In this document: positions 54,355 to 61,697 of the stretch, in pieces
Layout: the number at the start of each line of letters is the position of its first letter
Position numbering within the stretch: the stretch's first letter is position 1
Assembly (NCBI GenBank): GCA_964524515.1
Contig: CAZGEA010000001.1
Coordinates: 310,001 to 374,000 of the forward strand
Length of the DNA: 64,000 bases
From: CAZGEA01 sp964524515
GTDB lineage: Bacteria > Patescibacteriota > Microgenomatia > UBA8517
Direction of reading: 5' to 3'
Made by a program: the position numbers and the translations under genes
The notes under the pieces: model-generated
What the model was told of the DNA's origin: nothing
The model's input: only the letters and a program-made list of their open reading frames with translations
The model's database searches: none

Positions 54355-55281
54355 ATGAAAAGACTATTAACTAGTATTCTAACAATTGGTGTAATCGCAT
54401 CTGTTGCAGTTGGCGCCACTCGTGCCTTCTTCTCAGATCGAGAAACTTCAACTGGAAACGTTTTATCAGCAGGTTCTATCGATCTAAAGGTTGATAGCAC
54501 TGCTCACTATGCAGGTCTTGTGTGTAGTTTAGGAGGACTTTGGGTAGAAGACACAATTGGTGTATCCAATAATACTCGTCCAGAATTACTAAACACAGTA
54601 TGTACTGGTACTTGGGAATCTAAAGATTTAACAAATGAAAAATTCTTTAATCTAACAGATATCAAACCAGGTGATATGGGAGAAAACACATTATCTTTAA
54701 CAGTACAAGATAATGATGCTTGGGCATGTATTCAAATCAACAATTTACAAAACAACGAAAATACACTTGTTGATCCAGAAGCAGAAGCAGGAGATGTAAC
54801 CAATGATCCAAACGGTGGAGAATTAGCTCAAAACTTATACTTTACTGCATGGCTCGATCAGGGAACAACACCTGGTTGGCAAAATTCTGACAACGATCCA
54901 AATACACCTATAGATCCAACTGAAGGAGATAATATTTGGCAAGGCAATACAGCTGAACCATTATTATTCACCAATCAGCAAGGTCCAGCATCTGATGTAT
55001 TAGGAGGGCAAACATACAAATTGGCAGATTCAACAACTGGCTTCGGTCCATTAGTAGGTTTACAAACTAACTATATTGGATTAGCTTGGTGTGGAGGTCA
55101 GTTTGATGCAGTAGCAATGGGATTAGGTAATTTAGTCTGTAATGGATCATTTATGGGTAATAACACTCAAACTGATAGCATTACAGCAGATTTATCAATC
55201 TATGTTGAACAAGCAAGAAACAATCCAAATTTCACTTGTGCATCATTAGCAAGCCCAATTCCAGTTCCAACAGGAATATAA
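54355..55281 (+). CDS. TasA/camelysin-like protein with SipW-type signal peptide
   Basis: 308 residues. The N-terminal helix ends ATRAFFSDRETSTGN with cleavage predicted after Ala24, then SIDLKVDS starts the first strand, as in TasA (TLDL). The body has IKPGDMGENTLSLTVQD, NDAWAC and QGPASDVL, aligned with the preceding protein, so the two are tandem paralogues; this one lacks the linker and C-terminal domain and is probably the major subunit. Start ATG 54355 is set by the perfect Shine-Dalgarno. Gap to the upstream gene is 32 bases. TasA-type proteins polymerise into biofilm fibres; that is the likely role. Confidence 0.87.
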   Translation: MKRLLTSILTIGVIASVAVGATRAFFSDRETSTGNVLSAGSIDLKVDSTAHYAGLVCSLGGLWVEDTIGVSNNTRPELLNTVCTGTWESKDLTNEKFFNLTDIKPGDMGENTLSLTVQDNDAWACIQINNLQNNENTLVDPEAEAGDVTNDPNGGELAQNLYFTAWLDQGTTPGWQNSDNDPNTPIDPTEGDNIWQGNTAEPLLFTNQQGPASDVLGGQTYKLADSTTGFGPLVGLQTNYIGLAWCGGQFDAVAMGLGNLVCNGSFMGNNTQTDSITADLSIYVEQARNNPNFTCASLASPIPVPTGI

Positions 55282-55292
55282 TTGGCAATTTT

Positions 55293-55313
55293 CTCTCCCG
55301 CTCATCGGGAGGG
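55293..55313. repeat. GC-rich hairpin I between tasA-like and sipW
   Basis: CTCTCCCG (55293-55300) pairs with CGGGAGGG (55306-55313), eight pairs with one G-T wobble and a 5-base loop. There is no following T-run on the plus strand, so it is not a simple intrinsic terminator. It sits 11 bases after the stop of the second TasA-like gene and may protect that mRNA's 3' end. Confidence 0.7.
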
Positions 55314-55360
55314 AAGCCCGGGGATATTTATAAATAGTTAAAATAAATATATCCGGGCTT
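55314..55360. repeat. Long hairpin II directly before sipW
   Basis: Arms 55314-55331 and 55343-55360 pair over 18 positions (AAGCCCGG with CCGGGCTT, then an AT stretch) with one G-T wobble and one mismatch, around an 11-base loop. It abuts hairpin I and ends six bases before ATG 55367, occupying the place of a ribosome-binding site. It probably damps transcription or translation of sipW relative to the fibre subunit. Confidence 0.75.
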
Positions 55361-55366
55361 CTAAAT

Positions 55367-56032
55367 ATGTTAAAACTTACTGTCTCATATAAAATTGCAA
55401 AAATAATTTTCGCATTCTATGGCCTAATTTTGGGCTTACTAATCTTTTCATTCTTAGCAAAAAATGGTTATTTAAATTCCTCTTATAAATTATTAATCGT
55501 ATTGTCAGGTTCCATGGAGCCACAAATAAAAACTGGAAGTTTGGTAATAACTAAGTCAGAAAAAAATTACAAAATACAAGATGTTATAGCTTTTGAATCT
55601 TCAAATAATGATCTTGTAACTCACAGAATTGAAGGAATAACCAATTCCGGTTTTGTAACAAAAGGAGATGCAAACAACACCACTGATCCAGGTGAAATTT
55701 TAAATAACCAAGTAAAAGGAAAAGTAATTTTTACTATTCCATATTTAGGTCGCGTTGCAAACATCTCAAAAAATCCAAAAGGTTTCATTGCTGTAGTTAT
55801 TATTCCAGCAACAATAATAGTTTATGAAGAATTAGTAAAAATAAAAAAAGAAATAGCAAATTTTATAAAAACCAAAAAATTAAAAAATAATAAATCAAAC
55901 AGCATGCCAAATTTTGCAATATTAGTTCCATTCATAGCTCTTGCATTCATGTACACAATAGCAACCAATGCTTATTATTCAGACTCAGAAAAAAGCACGC
56001 AAAATTCATTTACAGCATCAAACAATTTTTAA
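55367..56032 (+). CDS. sipW: SipW-type (ER-type) signal peptidase I with substrate-like C-terminal tail
   Basis: 221 residues. An N-terminal helix (10-30) precedes VLSGSMEPQIKTGSLVI with nucleophile Ser49, and LVTHRIEG supplies His86; a Ser-His pair instead of Ser-Lys is the ER/SipW type. A second helix lies near 138-152. After a basic stretch (160-180), a third helix (182-199) is followed by TNAYYSDSEKSTQNS, nearly the same as the cleavage region of the two TasA-like proteins. Its context between the substrates and the RTX gene makes the assignment strong. No Shine-Dalgarno; a long hairpin ends six bases before the ATG. Confidence 0.93.
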   Translation: MLKLTVSYKIAKIIFAFYGLILGLLIFSFLAKNGYLNSSYKLLIVLSGSMEPQIKTGSLVITKSEKNYKIQDVIAFESSNNDLVTHRIEGITNSGFVTKGDANNTTDPGEILNNQVKGKVIFTIPYLGRVANISKNPKGFIAVVIIPATIIVYEELVKIKKEIANFIKTKKLKNNKSNSMPNFAILVPFIALAFMYTIATNAYYSDSEKSTQNSFTASNNF

Positions 56033-56033
56033 A

Positions 56034-56999
56034 ATGTATAAGAAAAAAATATTAATACTATTACTAATTTTAGTTCCACTTTTATCATATCTTGGAGTGA
56101 CAATTGCAAATGCACAAAACACATTTGCATCGGGAGCTATAACCATATCATTTAACAATTCCCCTATTTCAGGCCCAATTTTTAGTGTTGAAAATATGCT
56201 ACCAGGTGATTGTGTGGAAAAAAATATTACAATTCAAAATAGCACTAATTCACAAAAAGAAATAAAAATAAAATCAGAAAATATCACACAATCTGGAAAT
56301 TTAGCGACAGTTCTAAATTTTGAAATTAAAAAAAATAATTCAACAATTATTTATTCAACTAACAATTTAAATAATTTTTTCAATCTCACATCAACAACAC
56401 TTACAAACATTCCAACAAACACAATCGAATCATTTACTTTTAAAATTTGTTTTGATCCAAATGCAGATAACAGTTATCAAAATAAATTCACAAAATTTGA
56501 TTTAATATTTATAACTGATGGAAATAACCAAACATCAATCCCCGCCCAATGCCTTGAAAAAGGAAGAAAAATAGAAAATATAATAATAGGAACTGAAAAA
56601 AATGATAATATCCGTGGAACTTCCAAAAAAGATTACATTAATGGGTTTAGTGGCGATGACAAAATTACAGGAACTTCAGATGATGATTGTATTTGGGGCG
56701 GCGAAGGAAATGACGAATTAGATGGAGGGTCAGGAGAAGACTACATTTGGGGAGAGGAAGGAAACGACATAATTGATGGTAGAAGTGGAAACGATATAAT
56801 CTATTCAGGAAATGGAGACGACACTATTGATGCTGGAGCTGGAGAAGATAACGTTTGGAGCGAAAATGGTAACGACAGTATCAAAGCAGGTCCTGGAAAT
56901 GACAAAGTAGATTCAGGTGATGACTCAGATTCAATTAACGGAAATACAGGAAAAGACAAATGTACAAACGGAGAAACAATTACAAATTGTGAAGAGTAA
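56034..56999 (+). CDS. TasA-like domain plus RTX calcium-binding repeats, secreted
   Basis: 321 residues. A signal helix ends IANAQ, followed by NTFASGAITISF and MLPGDCVEKNITIQNS, the layout of TasA (TFASGTLDL ... LKPGD). The beta domain runs to about 165. Residues 186-311 are 14 in-register nonapeptides of the GGxGxDxhx type, for example GGEGNDELD and GEEGNDIID, expected to fold as a calcium-loaded beta roll. RTX proteins usually leave by type I secretion without a signal peptide; here a Sec-type signal is present. Start ATG 56034, one base after sipW, implies co-translation. Confidence 0.87.
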   Translation: MYKKKILILLLILVPLLSYLGVTIANAQNTFASGAITISFNNSPISGPIFSVENMLPGDCVEKNITIQNSTNSQKEIKIKSENITQSGNLATVLNFEIKKNNSTIIYSTNNLNNFFNLTSTTLTNIPTNTIESFTFKICFDPNADNSYQNKFTKFDLIFITDGNNQTSIPAQCLEKGRKIENIIIGTEKNDNIRGTSKKDYINGFSGDDKITGTSDDDCIWGGEGNDELDGGSGEDYIWGEEGNDIIDGRSGNDIIYSGNGDDTIDAGAGEDNVWSENGNDSIKAGPGNDKVDSGDDSDSINGNTGKDKCTNGETITNCEE

Positions 57000-57002
57000 T
57001 AA

Positions 57003-57389
57003 TTAACTAATTCCCAAATATCCTTTAATTTTAGTTACAATTTCATGAGGTGTTAGGTTAGCTTTCAATAAATACTCTTTTGCTCCAGCCTCTAATACTT
57101 TCTTTTCTTCCTCTGGTTGGCTTAAATTTGTCAAAAATAACGTTGGAACATTAACATTTAATTCCTTGAGTTTAAAAAATAAATCAATTCCAGATAATTT
57201 TGGCATCATTACATCCATTACAATAAAATCAATTTTATTCTCCTGAGCTTTTTTTAATCCTTCCATTCCATCTTGAGCAACAATCAATTCAAATCCATCT
57301 AAACTAAATTTAGTCGAATACATTTTAATCAAAAGAGGATCATCTTCAACTAAAAGTATTATTTTTTTATTATTTTGATTATCTTGCAT
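57003..57389 (-). CDS. Single-domain response regulator (CheY-like)
   Basis: 128 residues forming one receiver domain: acidic pocket VEDDPLL (Asp16-Asp17), phospho-acceptor Asp59 in VMDVMMPKLSG, Thr87 in FLTN and Lys109 in LLKAN. There is no output domain, so it acts through protein contact or as a phosphate relay. It is last in an operon with the histidine kinase (12-base gap) and ends 3 bases from the convergent RTX gene. In a cell with type IV pili it might steer pilus behaviour; this is inference. Confidence 0.93.
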   Translation of the reverse strand: MQDNQNNKKIILLVEDDPLLIKMYSTKFSLDGFELIVAQDGMEGLKKAQENKIDFIVMDVMMPKLSGIDLFFKLKELNVNVPTLFLTNLSQPEEEKKVLEAGAKEYLLKANLTPHEIVTKIKGYLGIS

Positions 57390-57401
57390 AGAAATAACAT
57401 A

Positions 57402-58760
57402 TTACCCCAAAACTATTGGGAGTTCAAACCAAAAAATCGAACCTTTCCCAGTTTCACTTTCAAAACCAATCACCCCACCAAACTTTTCAACTAACAATTT
57501 AGAAATATACAAACCAAGCCCTGTTCCCATAACTTTCCCTTCAGATGATTCTGCTCTAAAAAACTTCTGAAACAACTTTGCTTTATCAGCCTCATTCATT
57601 CCAGGTCCAGTATCAGATATTTCAACCCGAACAGTCTTAGGATTTGTATTAAAAAGTTTAACGTTCACAGATCCTTGGTCAGTATATTTAATTGCATTAC
57701 TAATCAAGTTTGAAACTACTTCATATATTCTATCTCGGTCAACATATGCCAAATCAGAAACATTCTCGGTCTGACTATAATTTAATGCCAATTTCTTATC
57801 CTGCGCTTGAATCTTATATTCATTCACAACTGTTGAACAAACATTAGCTAAATTTACATTCCCCATTTCAAAAGTTAATCTTCCTTCTTCAATTCGCGAA
57901 ATATTAAGCATGTTATTAACTAATCTAATCAACCGATCATTACCTGATAAAGCCTCTCCCACAAAATCCTTCATAGATACTGTCATCTCCCCTGCATCGC
58001 CCTCTGAAATCATTGATAAATAGCCTTTAATAGCTGTCATTGGAGCTCGTAGCTCATGCGCTGCAACACTCAAAAATTCATCTTTGCGCTTATCAAGTTC
58101 TTTTAGTTTTTTATTAGCATTTTGCAAATCCTGATACAAAGTGACACGATTAATTGCAAGTGCAAACACATTTCCAATTTCAGATAGTACTCGCATCTCA
58201 AACGATGAAAATTCGCCTTCCTTTCTCTGCGAAAAAAGTGAATATACTCCTATTACTTCAGTACCAAACAAAATTGGATAAGCAAAAATTGCATTAATCT
58301 TTGAATTCACAGCAATACCAATTGCTTCATTCCAGTGCTCTTTTGGAATCCAAGTTCCATATACATCACTCACATTTAACGAAGTCACCATTTTTTTAGA
58401 TTGAGCAGCTTTTAAAAATAAATTCTCGTATGAATTGTCAGGAATAACCAGGCTCTCAATAGGCAAATTTATAAGCTTAAAAATTTCCTGATCAAAAGCA
58501 AATTTCGTAGTTGCAACGACTTGAAGTTGATCCAAATTATGATTCATTAAAGCAACCATTCCAGATTCAAATTTCAAATCAGACGTAATCACATCAATAA
58601 ATTTTTGAGATACTTCTTTTTGTTCATAACTACCAACTACTATTTGATACAACTTCTGCAAAACAGTCATTACTTGATTTGAAACAACTAATTCTAAATT
58701 TTTCTTATATAATTCCTTTGCTACAGATTCATACTGAGTTGAAGAACTTTGAGGATTCAT
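57402..58760 (-). CDS. GAF-domain histidine kinase
   Basis: 452 residues: a GAF domain at about 35-205, a short coiled coil (207-228), HisKA with VAAHELRAP (His235) and HATPase_c with N-box NLISNAIKYT (Asn355), G1 DTGPGM (Asp383) and G2 MGTGLGLY. It has no membrane helix, so the sensor is cytoplasmic or works through the neighbouring membrane protein. It is probably the partner of the receiver gene downstream. A TATTATAG-like -10 lies in the 23-base gap before it, so internal transcription is possible. Confidence 0.94.
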   Translation of the reverse strand: MNPQSSSTQYESVAKELYKKNLELVVSNQVMTVLQKLYQIVVGSYEQKEVSQKFIDVITSDLKFESGMVALMNHNLDQLQVVATTKFAFDQEIFKLINLPIESLVIPDNSYENLFLKAAQSKKMVTSLNVSDVYGTWIPKEHWNEAIGIAVNSKINAIFAYPILFGTEVIGVYSLFSQRKEGEFSSFEMRVLSEIGNVFALAINRVTLYQDLQNANKKLKELDKRKDEFLSVAAHELRAPMTAIKGYLSMISEGDAGEMTVSMKDFVGEALSGNDRLIRLVNNMLNISRIEEGRLTFEMGNVNLANVCSTVVNEYKIQAQDKKLALNYSQTENVSDLAYVDRDRIYEVVSNLISNAIKYTDQGSVNVKLFNTNPKTVRVEISDTGPGMNEADKAKLFQKFFRAESSEGKVMGTGLGLYISKLLVEKFGGVIGFESETGKGSIFWFELPIVLG

Positions 58761-58783
58761 TTAATAATTTTACTATAATAAAG

Positions 58784-59062
58784 TTACAAAAGTATCTGGG
58801 GAATTGAACTTCGATCTACGCGATCAAGTACACGCTTTATTGCATCTTTACATACTTCAACTGAAGCTTGCCCAAAAAGATTTTGATATTGAATTACTAA
58901 TTTCTCCAAAACAAGTTTACCATCACCTGTCACACTTACTTTATTATTATTAATAATCAATCCAGATACTTTTTCAGCTTCACTCCAAGCAAGCGGCCCA
59001 ACAACCCTTTCCTGTTCTTTTATTATTGCATGAGCTAAAGTTAAAAATTGATCTTCGTTCAT
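58784..59062 (-). CDS. Hypothetical protein in the signalling operon
   Basis: 92 residues, soluble, mainly helical at both ends with a short beta part (INNNKVSVTGDGKLVLEKLV) in the middle. No motif is recognised. It lies one base after the membrane protein gene and 23 bases before the kinase, so it is part of the operon and may be a regulator or adaptor. Composition and tight packing support a real gene. Confidence 0.7.
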   Translation of the reverse strand: MNEDQFLTLAHAIIKEQERVVGPLAWSEAEKVSGLIINNNKVSVTGDGKLVLEKLVIQYQNLFGQASVEVCKDAIKRVLDRVDRSSIPQILL

Positions 59063-59063
59063 A

Positions 59064-59861
59064 CTATTTAATTGATTTATTTGTCAATTCATCAAATACA
59101 GTATTCAATCGTAAAAGCGCCATTACCATCAAAAAATATGACACTAGATACATTAAATCTACAACTTCACCAGGGCCCATTTCTCCATATCGAGATATAT
59201 ATAAAAAAGCAAAATCTGAAAAATATTGCACTGCAAGTGCAAAAAGAATAAACAAAACTTTATTTCTCATAATCCCTCCAAGGATCTGCCTTGATAAGAC
59301 ATATGCCACCAATGCAATTGATACATATATCGCTTGACCAAATGGATATCCAAAATCTAAAAATATCGTCAGAATTGGAGTCTCACTGAATTCATAACCC
59401 TTAAGGAAAAAGAAATAAGAAGAAACTAACAAAACCAAAGGAATTAATAATACAATTATTTTACTCTTAACAGATTTAATAGATGTACCAGCACCTGACA
59501 CTTTTGCCAAATAATAAGCACCCATTATATACAAAGGAATACTTCCAAAATATCCTATATCACCCAAAGAAGGATAAGGAACAACAATATGAAAAAAGAA
59601 ATTATATGCAGAATAAACAAGTTGACCAAATTCCTGAGCAATAAGTCCTAATGAAAACATTAAAATCGATTTACCCATTAAACTTTTAAATCCACCCCAT
59701 TTAAATGAAATTTTTATTCCATAAATTGCGCCAACAAATGCCACAACCCCATACAAAGCACTAAATAGTTGTTTTTGATCTAAATTAGAATTATAGAGTT
59801 GAAGATATAGCCACCATAAGCTAAATATGGCAAAAAGAAATATCACAAATTTGGCACTCAT
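59064..59861 (-). CDS. Seven-or-eight-helix membrane protein, possible sensor
   Basis: 265 residues with seven or eight hydrophobic helices and short loops. WWLYLQLYNSNLD, FSLGLIAQEFGQLVYSAYN and YPSLGDIGYFGSIPLYIMGAYYLA recall membrane sensor domains that in other bacteria are fused to kinases or GGDEF proteins. Here it is a separate polypeptide ahead of the kinase. Start set at ATG 59861; GTG 59885 would add eight residues. Its role as signal receiver is inferred from context only. Confidence 0.7.
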   Translation of the reverse strand: MSAKFVIFLFAIFSLWWLYLQLYNSNLDQKQLFSALYGVVAFVGAIYGIKISFKWGGFKSLMGKSILMFSLGLIAQEFGQLVYSAYNFFFHIVVPYPSLGDIGYFGSIPLYIMGAYYLAKVSGAGTSIKSVKSKIIVLLIPLVLLVSSYFFFLKGYEFSETPILTIFLDFGYPFGQAIYVSIALVAYVLSRQILGGIMRNKVLFILFALAVQYFSDFAFLYISRYGEMGPGEVVDLMYLVSYFLMVMALLRLNTVFDELTNKSIK

Positions 59862-59936
59862 TTCTTTTTTGATAGTTTGCAACACTTATTAAGATTATCT
59901 ATAGGAAGAGATGAAGTCAAGTCAAATAATATAAGA

Positions 59937-59942
59937 TATAAT
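59937..59942 (+). promoter_or_regulatory. -10 box of the DUF2156-like gene
   Basis: TATAAT (59937-59942) ends nine bases before ATG 59952, giving a leader of about three bases. ATG 59946 is too near the box to be included in the transcript. No clear -35 is visible. Confidence 0.5.
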
Positions 59943-59951
59943 TTAATGATC

Positions 59952-60836
59952 ATGATTAACTTCCAACCACTCACACTAAAAGATCAACAACTGATAAAAA
60001 AATTCACGGAACAATTTCCACCTTATTCAGATTTCAATTTTACAAGTTTATGGAGCTACAATACAAATGAAGATTTCAGTTTTTTCCTAGATAATGAAAA
60101 GCTAATTATCCAACTAAGAAACTATATTACAAATAAAAAAATTTATTCGATATTATCAAAAAAACTAGACATCAACACAATTATTAAAATCACTGATAAT
60201 GAAAATAATATTAAACAACTCAATCTTGTTCCTGAAGACAGTTTAAATGATGAAATAAAAGCAAATAATAATCTATTAATCACAGAAGATAGAGATAATT
60301 TTGACTACGTAATATCAACCGAAGCAACATCTGTACTTCAAGGATCACACTACGACAACAAAAGGCAACACATTCATCAATTCAAAAGATTATATCCAGA
60401 TTGTTTTATTAAGATATCAAAATGTGATAACCAAATTGAACATTCTCATATTAGAAGTTTATTTGATGTATGGGCTGCAAAAAAAACAGGTGACTCCGAC
60501 ACATCTCATGAAAAAATTGCACTAAACAGACTACTTAATTCACCAAACTTACCAATAAATTTAATAGGAATATGGGACAAAGAAAGACTAATTGGATTTA
60601 CTATTGATGAAAAAATTGATAACTACGTACTCGGACACTTTATGAAAGCAGATACTTCATATAGATACATTTATGATATGTTACTTTTTCAATCTGCAAG
60701 TTACTGGAAAAATATGGGTTGTCACTATATTAATTATGAACAGGATCTAGGCATCGAAGGATTAAGAAAAACAAAATCTTCATGGCACCCAATAAAATTC
60801 TTAAAAAAATATACAATTACATTAAATGAAATTTGA
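59952..60836 (+). CDS. DUF2156-like (GNAT-fold) protein
   Basis: 294 residues from ATG 59952 (MINFQPLTLKD). The opening PLTLKDQQLIKKF...YSDFNFTSLWSYN matches the start of DUF2156/COG4866 proteins, and LIGIWDKERLIGFTID with GHFMKADTSYRYIYDMLLFQSA gives the second GNAT-like half. The domain is shared with the catalytic part of lysyl-phosphatidylglycerol synthases, but without the membrane flippase domain, so lipid aminoacylation is possible but unproven. It overlaps the EamA gene by 11 bases. The start is set by the -10 box. Confidence 0.78.
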   Translation: MINFQPLTLKDQQLIKKFTEQFPPYSDFNFTSLWSYNTNEDFSFFLDNEKLIIQLRNYITNKKIYSILSKKLDINTIIKITDNENNIKQLNLVPEDSLNDEIKANNNLLITEDRDNFDYVISTEATSVLQGSHYDNKRQHIHQFKRLYPDCFIKISKCDNQIEHSHIRSLFDVWAAKKTGDSDTSHEKIALNRLLNSPNLPINLIGIWDKERLIGFTIDEKIDNYVLGHFMKADTSYRYIYDMLLFQSASYWKNMGCHYINYEQDLGIEGLRKTKSSWHPIKFLKKYTITLNEI

Positions 60837-61695
60837 ATTAATTATAGCAATTATGTCTGGAATTGGCAGCCTAATTGGATGGGGTCTAGTTGATTTCTTC
60901 TCTGCAAATGCACTCAAAAAAAATAAAATGAGCGAAGCACAAGCCACATTTGTACTTTATTTAATAACTTCCACCATTCTCTGGACGATTGTAGCCCTCA
61001 CTATGAAAAATTTGCCACACATATCCCCTATATCAATAATCCAGGTCTCAATTTTTGCATTTCTAAATGTTGCAGCATATTTACTTTTCTTTAGTGCTTT
61101 AAAAATTGGAACCCTAGGGACTATAAGTACAATCTTTGCAACTTACTCAGTTGGTGCATCATTTATTTCAATACTGTTTTTTAATGAACAAACCACTCCA
61201 CTTCGATTACTATCGCTATTAATCGTTTTTGTTGGAATAGCAGCAGTTTGCATCCAAGATTATAAATCTTTTAAACTTATAAAGGGATTTCGCTTAGCAA
61301 TAATTGCTGCAATACTTTTATCTATTTTTTTTCCTTTCTTAGACTCATTTCTTTCAAACAATTCAGGTGGAATATTTTGGGCAGCTCTGATTAATTCAAT
61401 TATGACAATCTTCTTCCTCATTTATCTTCTATCCAAAAAAGAAAAAATGACAAACATAACAAAAAAGGCAAGAGTGATGATTTTTGCAGGGATCGCAAAT
61501 GCAGTTGGAGTTATCTCACTAAATTGGGGGTTTGAATCAACTTCATTAACTAGTGTAATCGTTGTTGTGTCCTCAGCTGTTCCACTTGTCTCCGCTACGC
61601 TTGGATATTATTTCTTTAAAGAAAGACTACATATAATTCAATATATCGGCATTATTATAATAGTCTCAGGAATGGCTCTTCTTTTTAGTTCCTAA
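60826..61695 (+). CDS. EamA/DMT-family transporter
   Basis: 289 residues, ten helices in two repeats, the classic drug/metabolite transporter layout. GLVDFFSANAL in the first repeat and SAVPLVSATLGYYFFKERL near the end are EamA signatures. Substrates range from amino acids to nucleotide sugars and cannot be deduced. It overlaps the DUF2156-like gene and is probably translated from the same mRNA. It ends 2 bases from the convergent speD gene. Confidence 0.88.
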   Translation: MKFELIIAIMSGIGSLIGWGLVDFFSANALKKNKMSEAQATFVLYLITSTILWTIVALTMKNLPHISPISIIQVSIFAFLNVAAYLLFFSALKIGTLGTISTIFATYSVGASFISILFFNEQTTPLRLLSLLIVFVGIAAVCIQDYKSFKLIKGFRLAIIAAILLSIFFPFLDSFLSNNSGGIFWAALINSIMTIFFLIYLLSKKEKMTNITKKARVMIFAGIANAVGVISLNWGFESTSLTSVIVVVSSAVPLVSATLGYYFFKERLHIIQYIGIIIIVSGMALLFSS

Positions 61696-61697
61696 GA

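Noticed and set aside
55293..55313. GC-rich hairpin after the second TasA-like gene as an intrinsic terminator
   Set aside because: No T-run follows it on either strand; the next bases form a second hairpin leading straight into sipW, so it is reported as a structural repeat.
56589..56969. Periodic 27-base pattern in DNA, suggestive of a repeat array
   Set aside because: It is the coding trace of RTX nonapeptides; the DNA units differ at third codon positions, and there are no spacers as in CRISPR.
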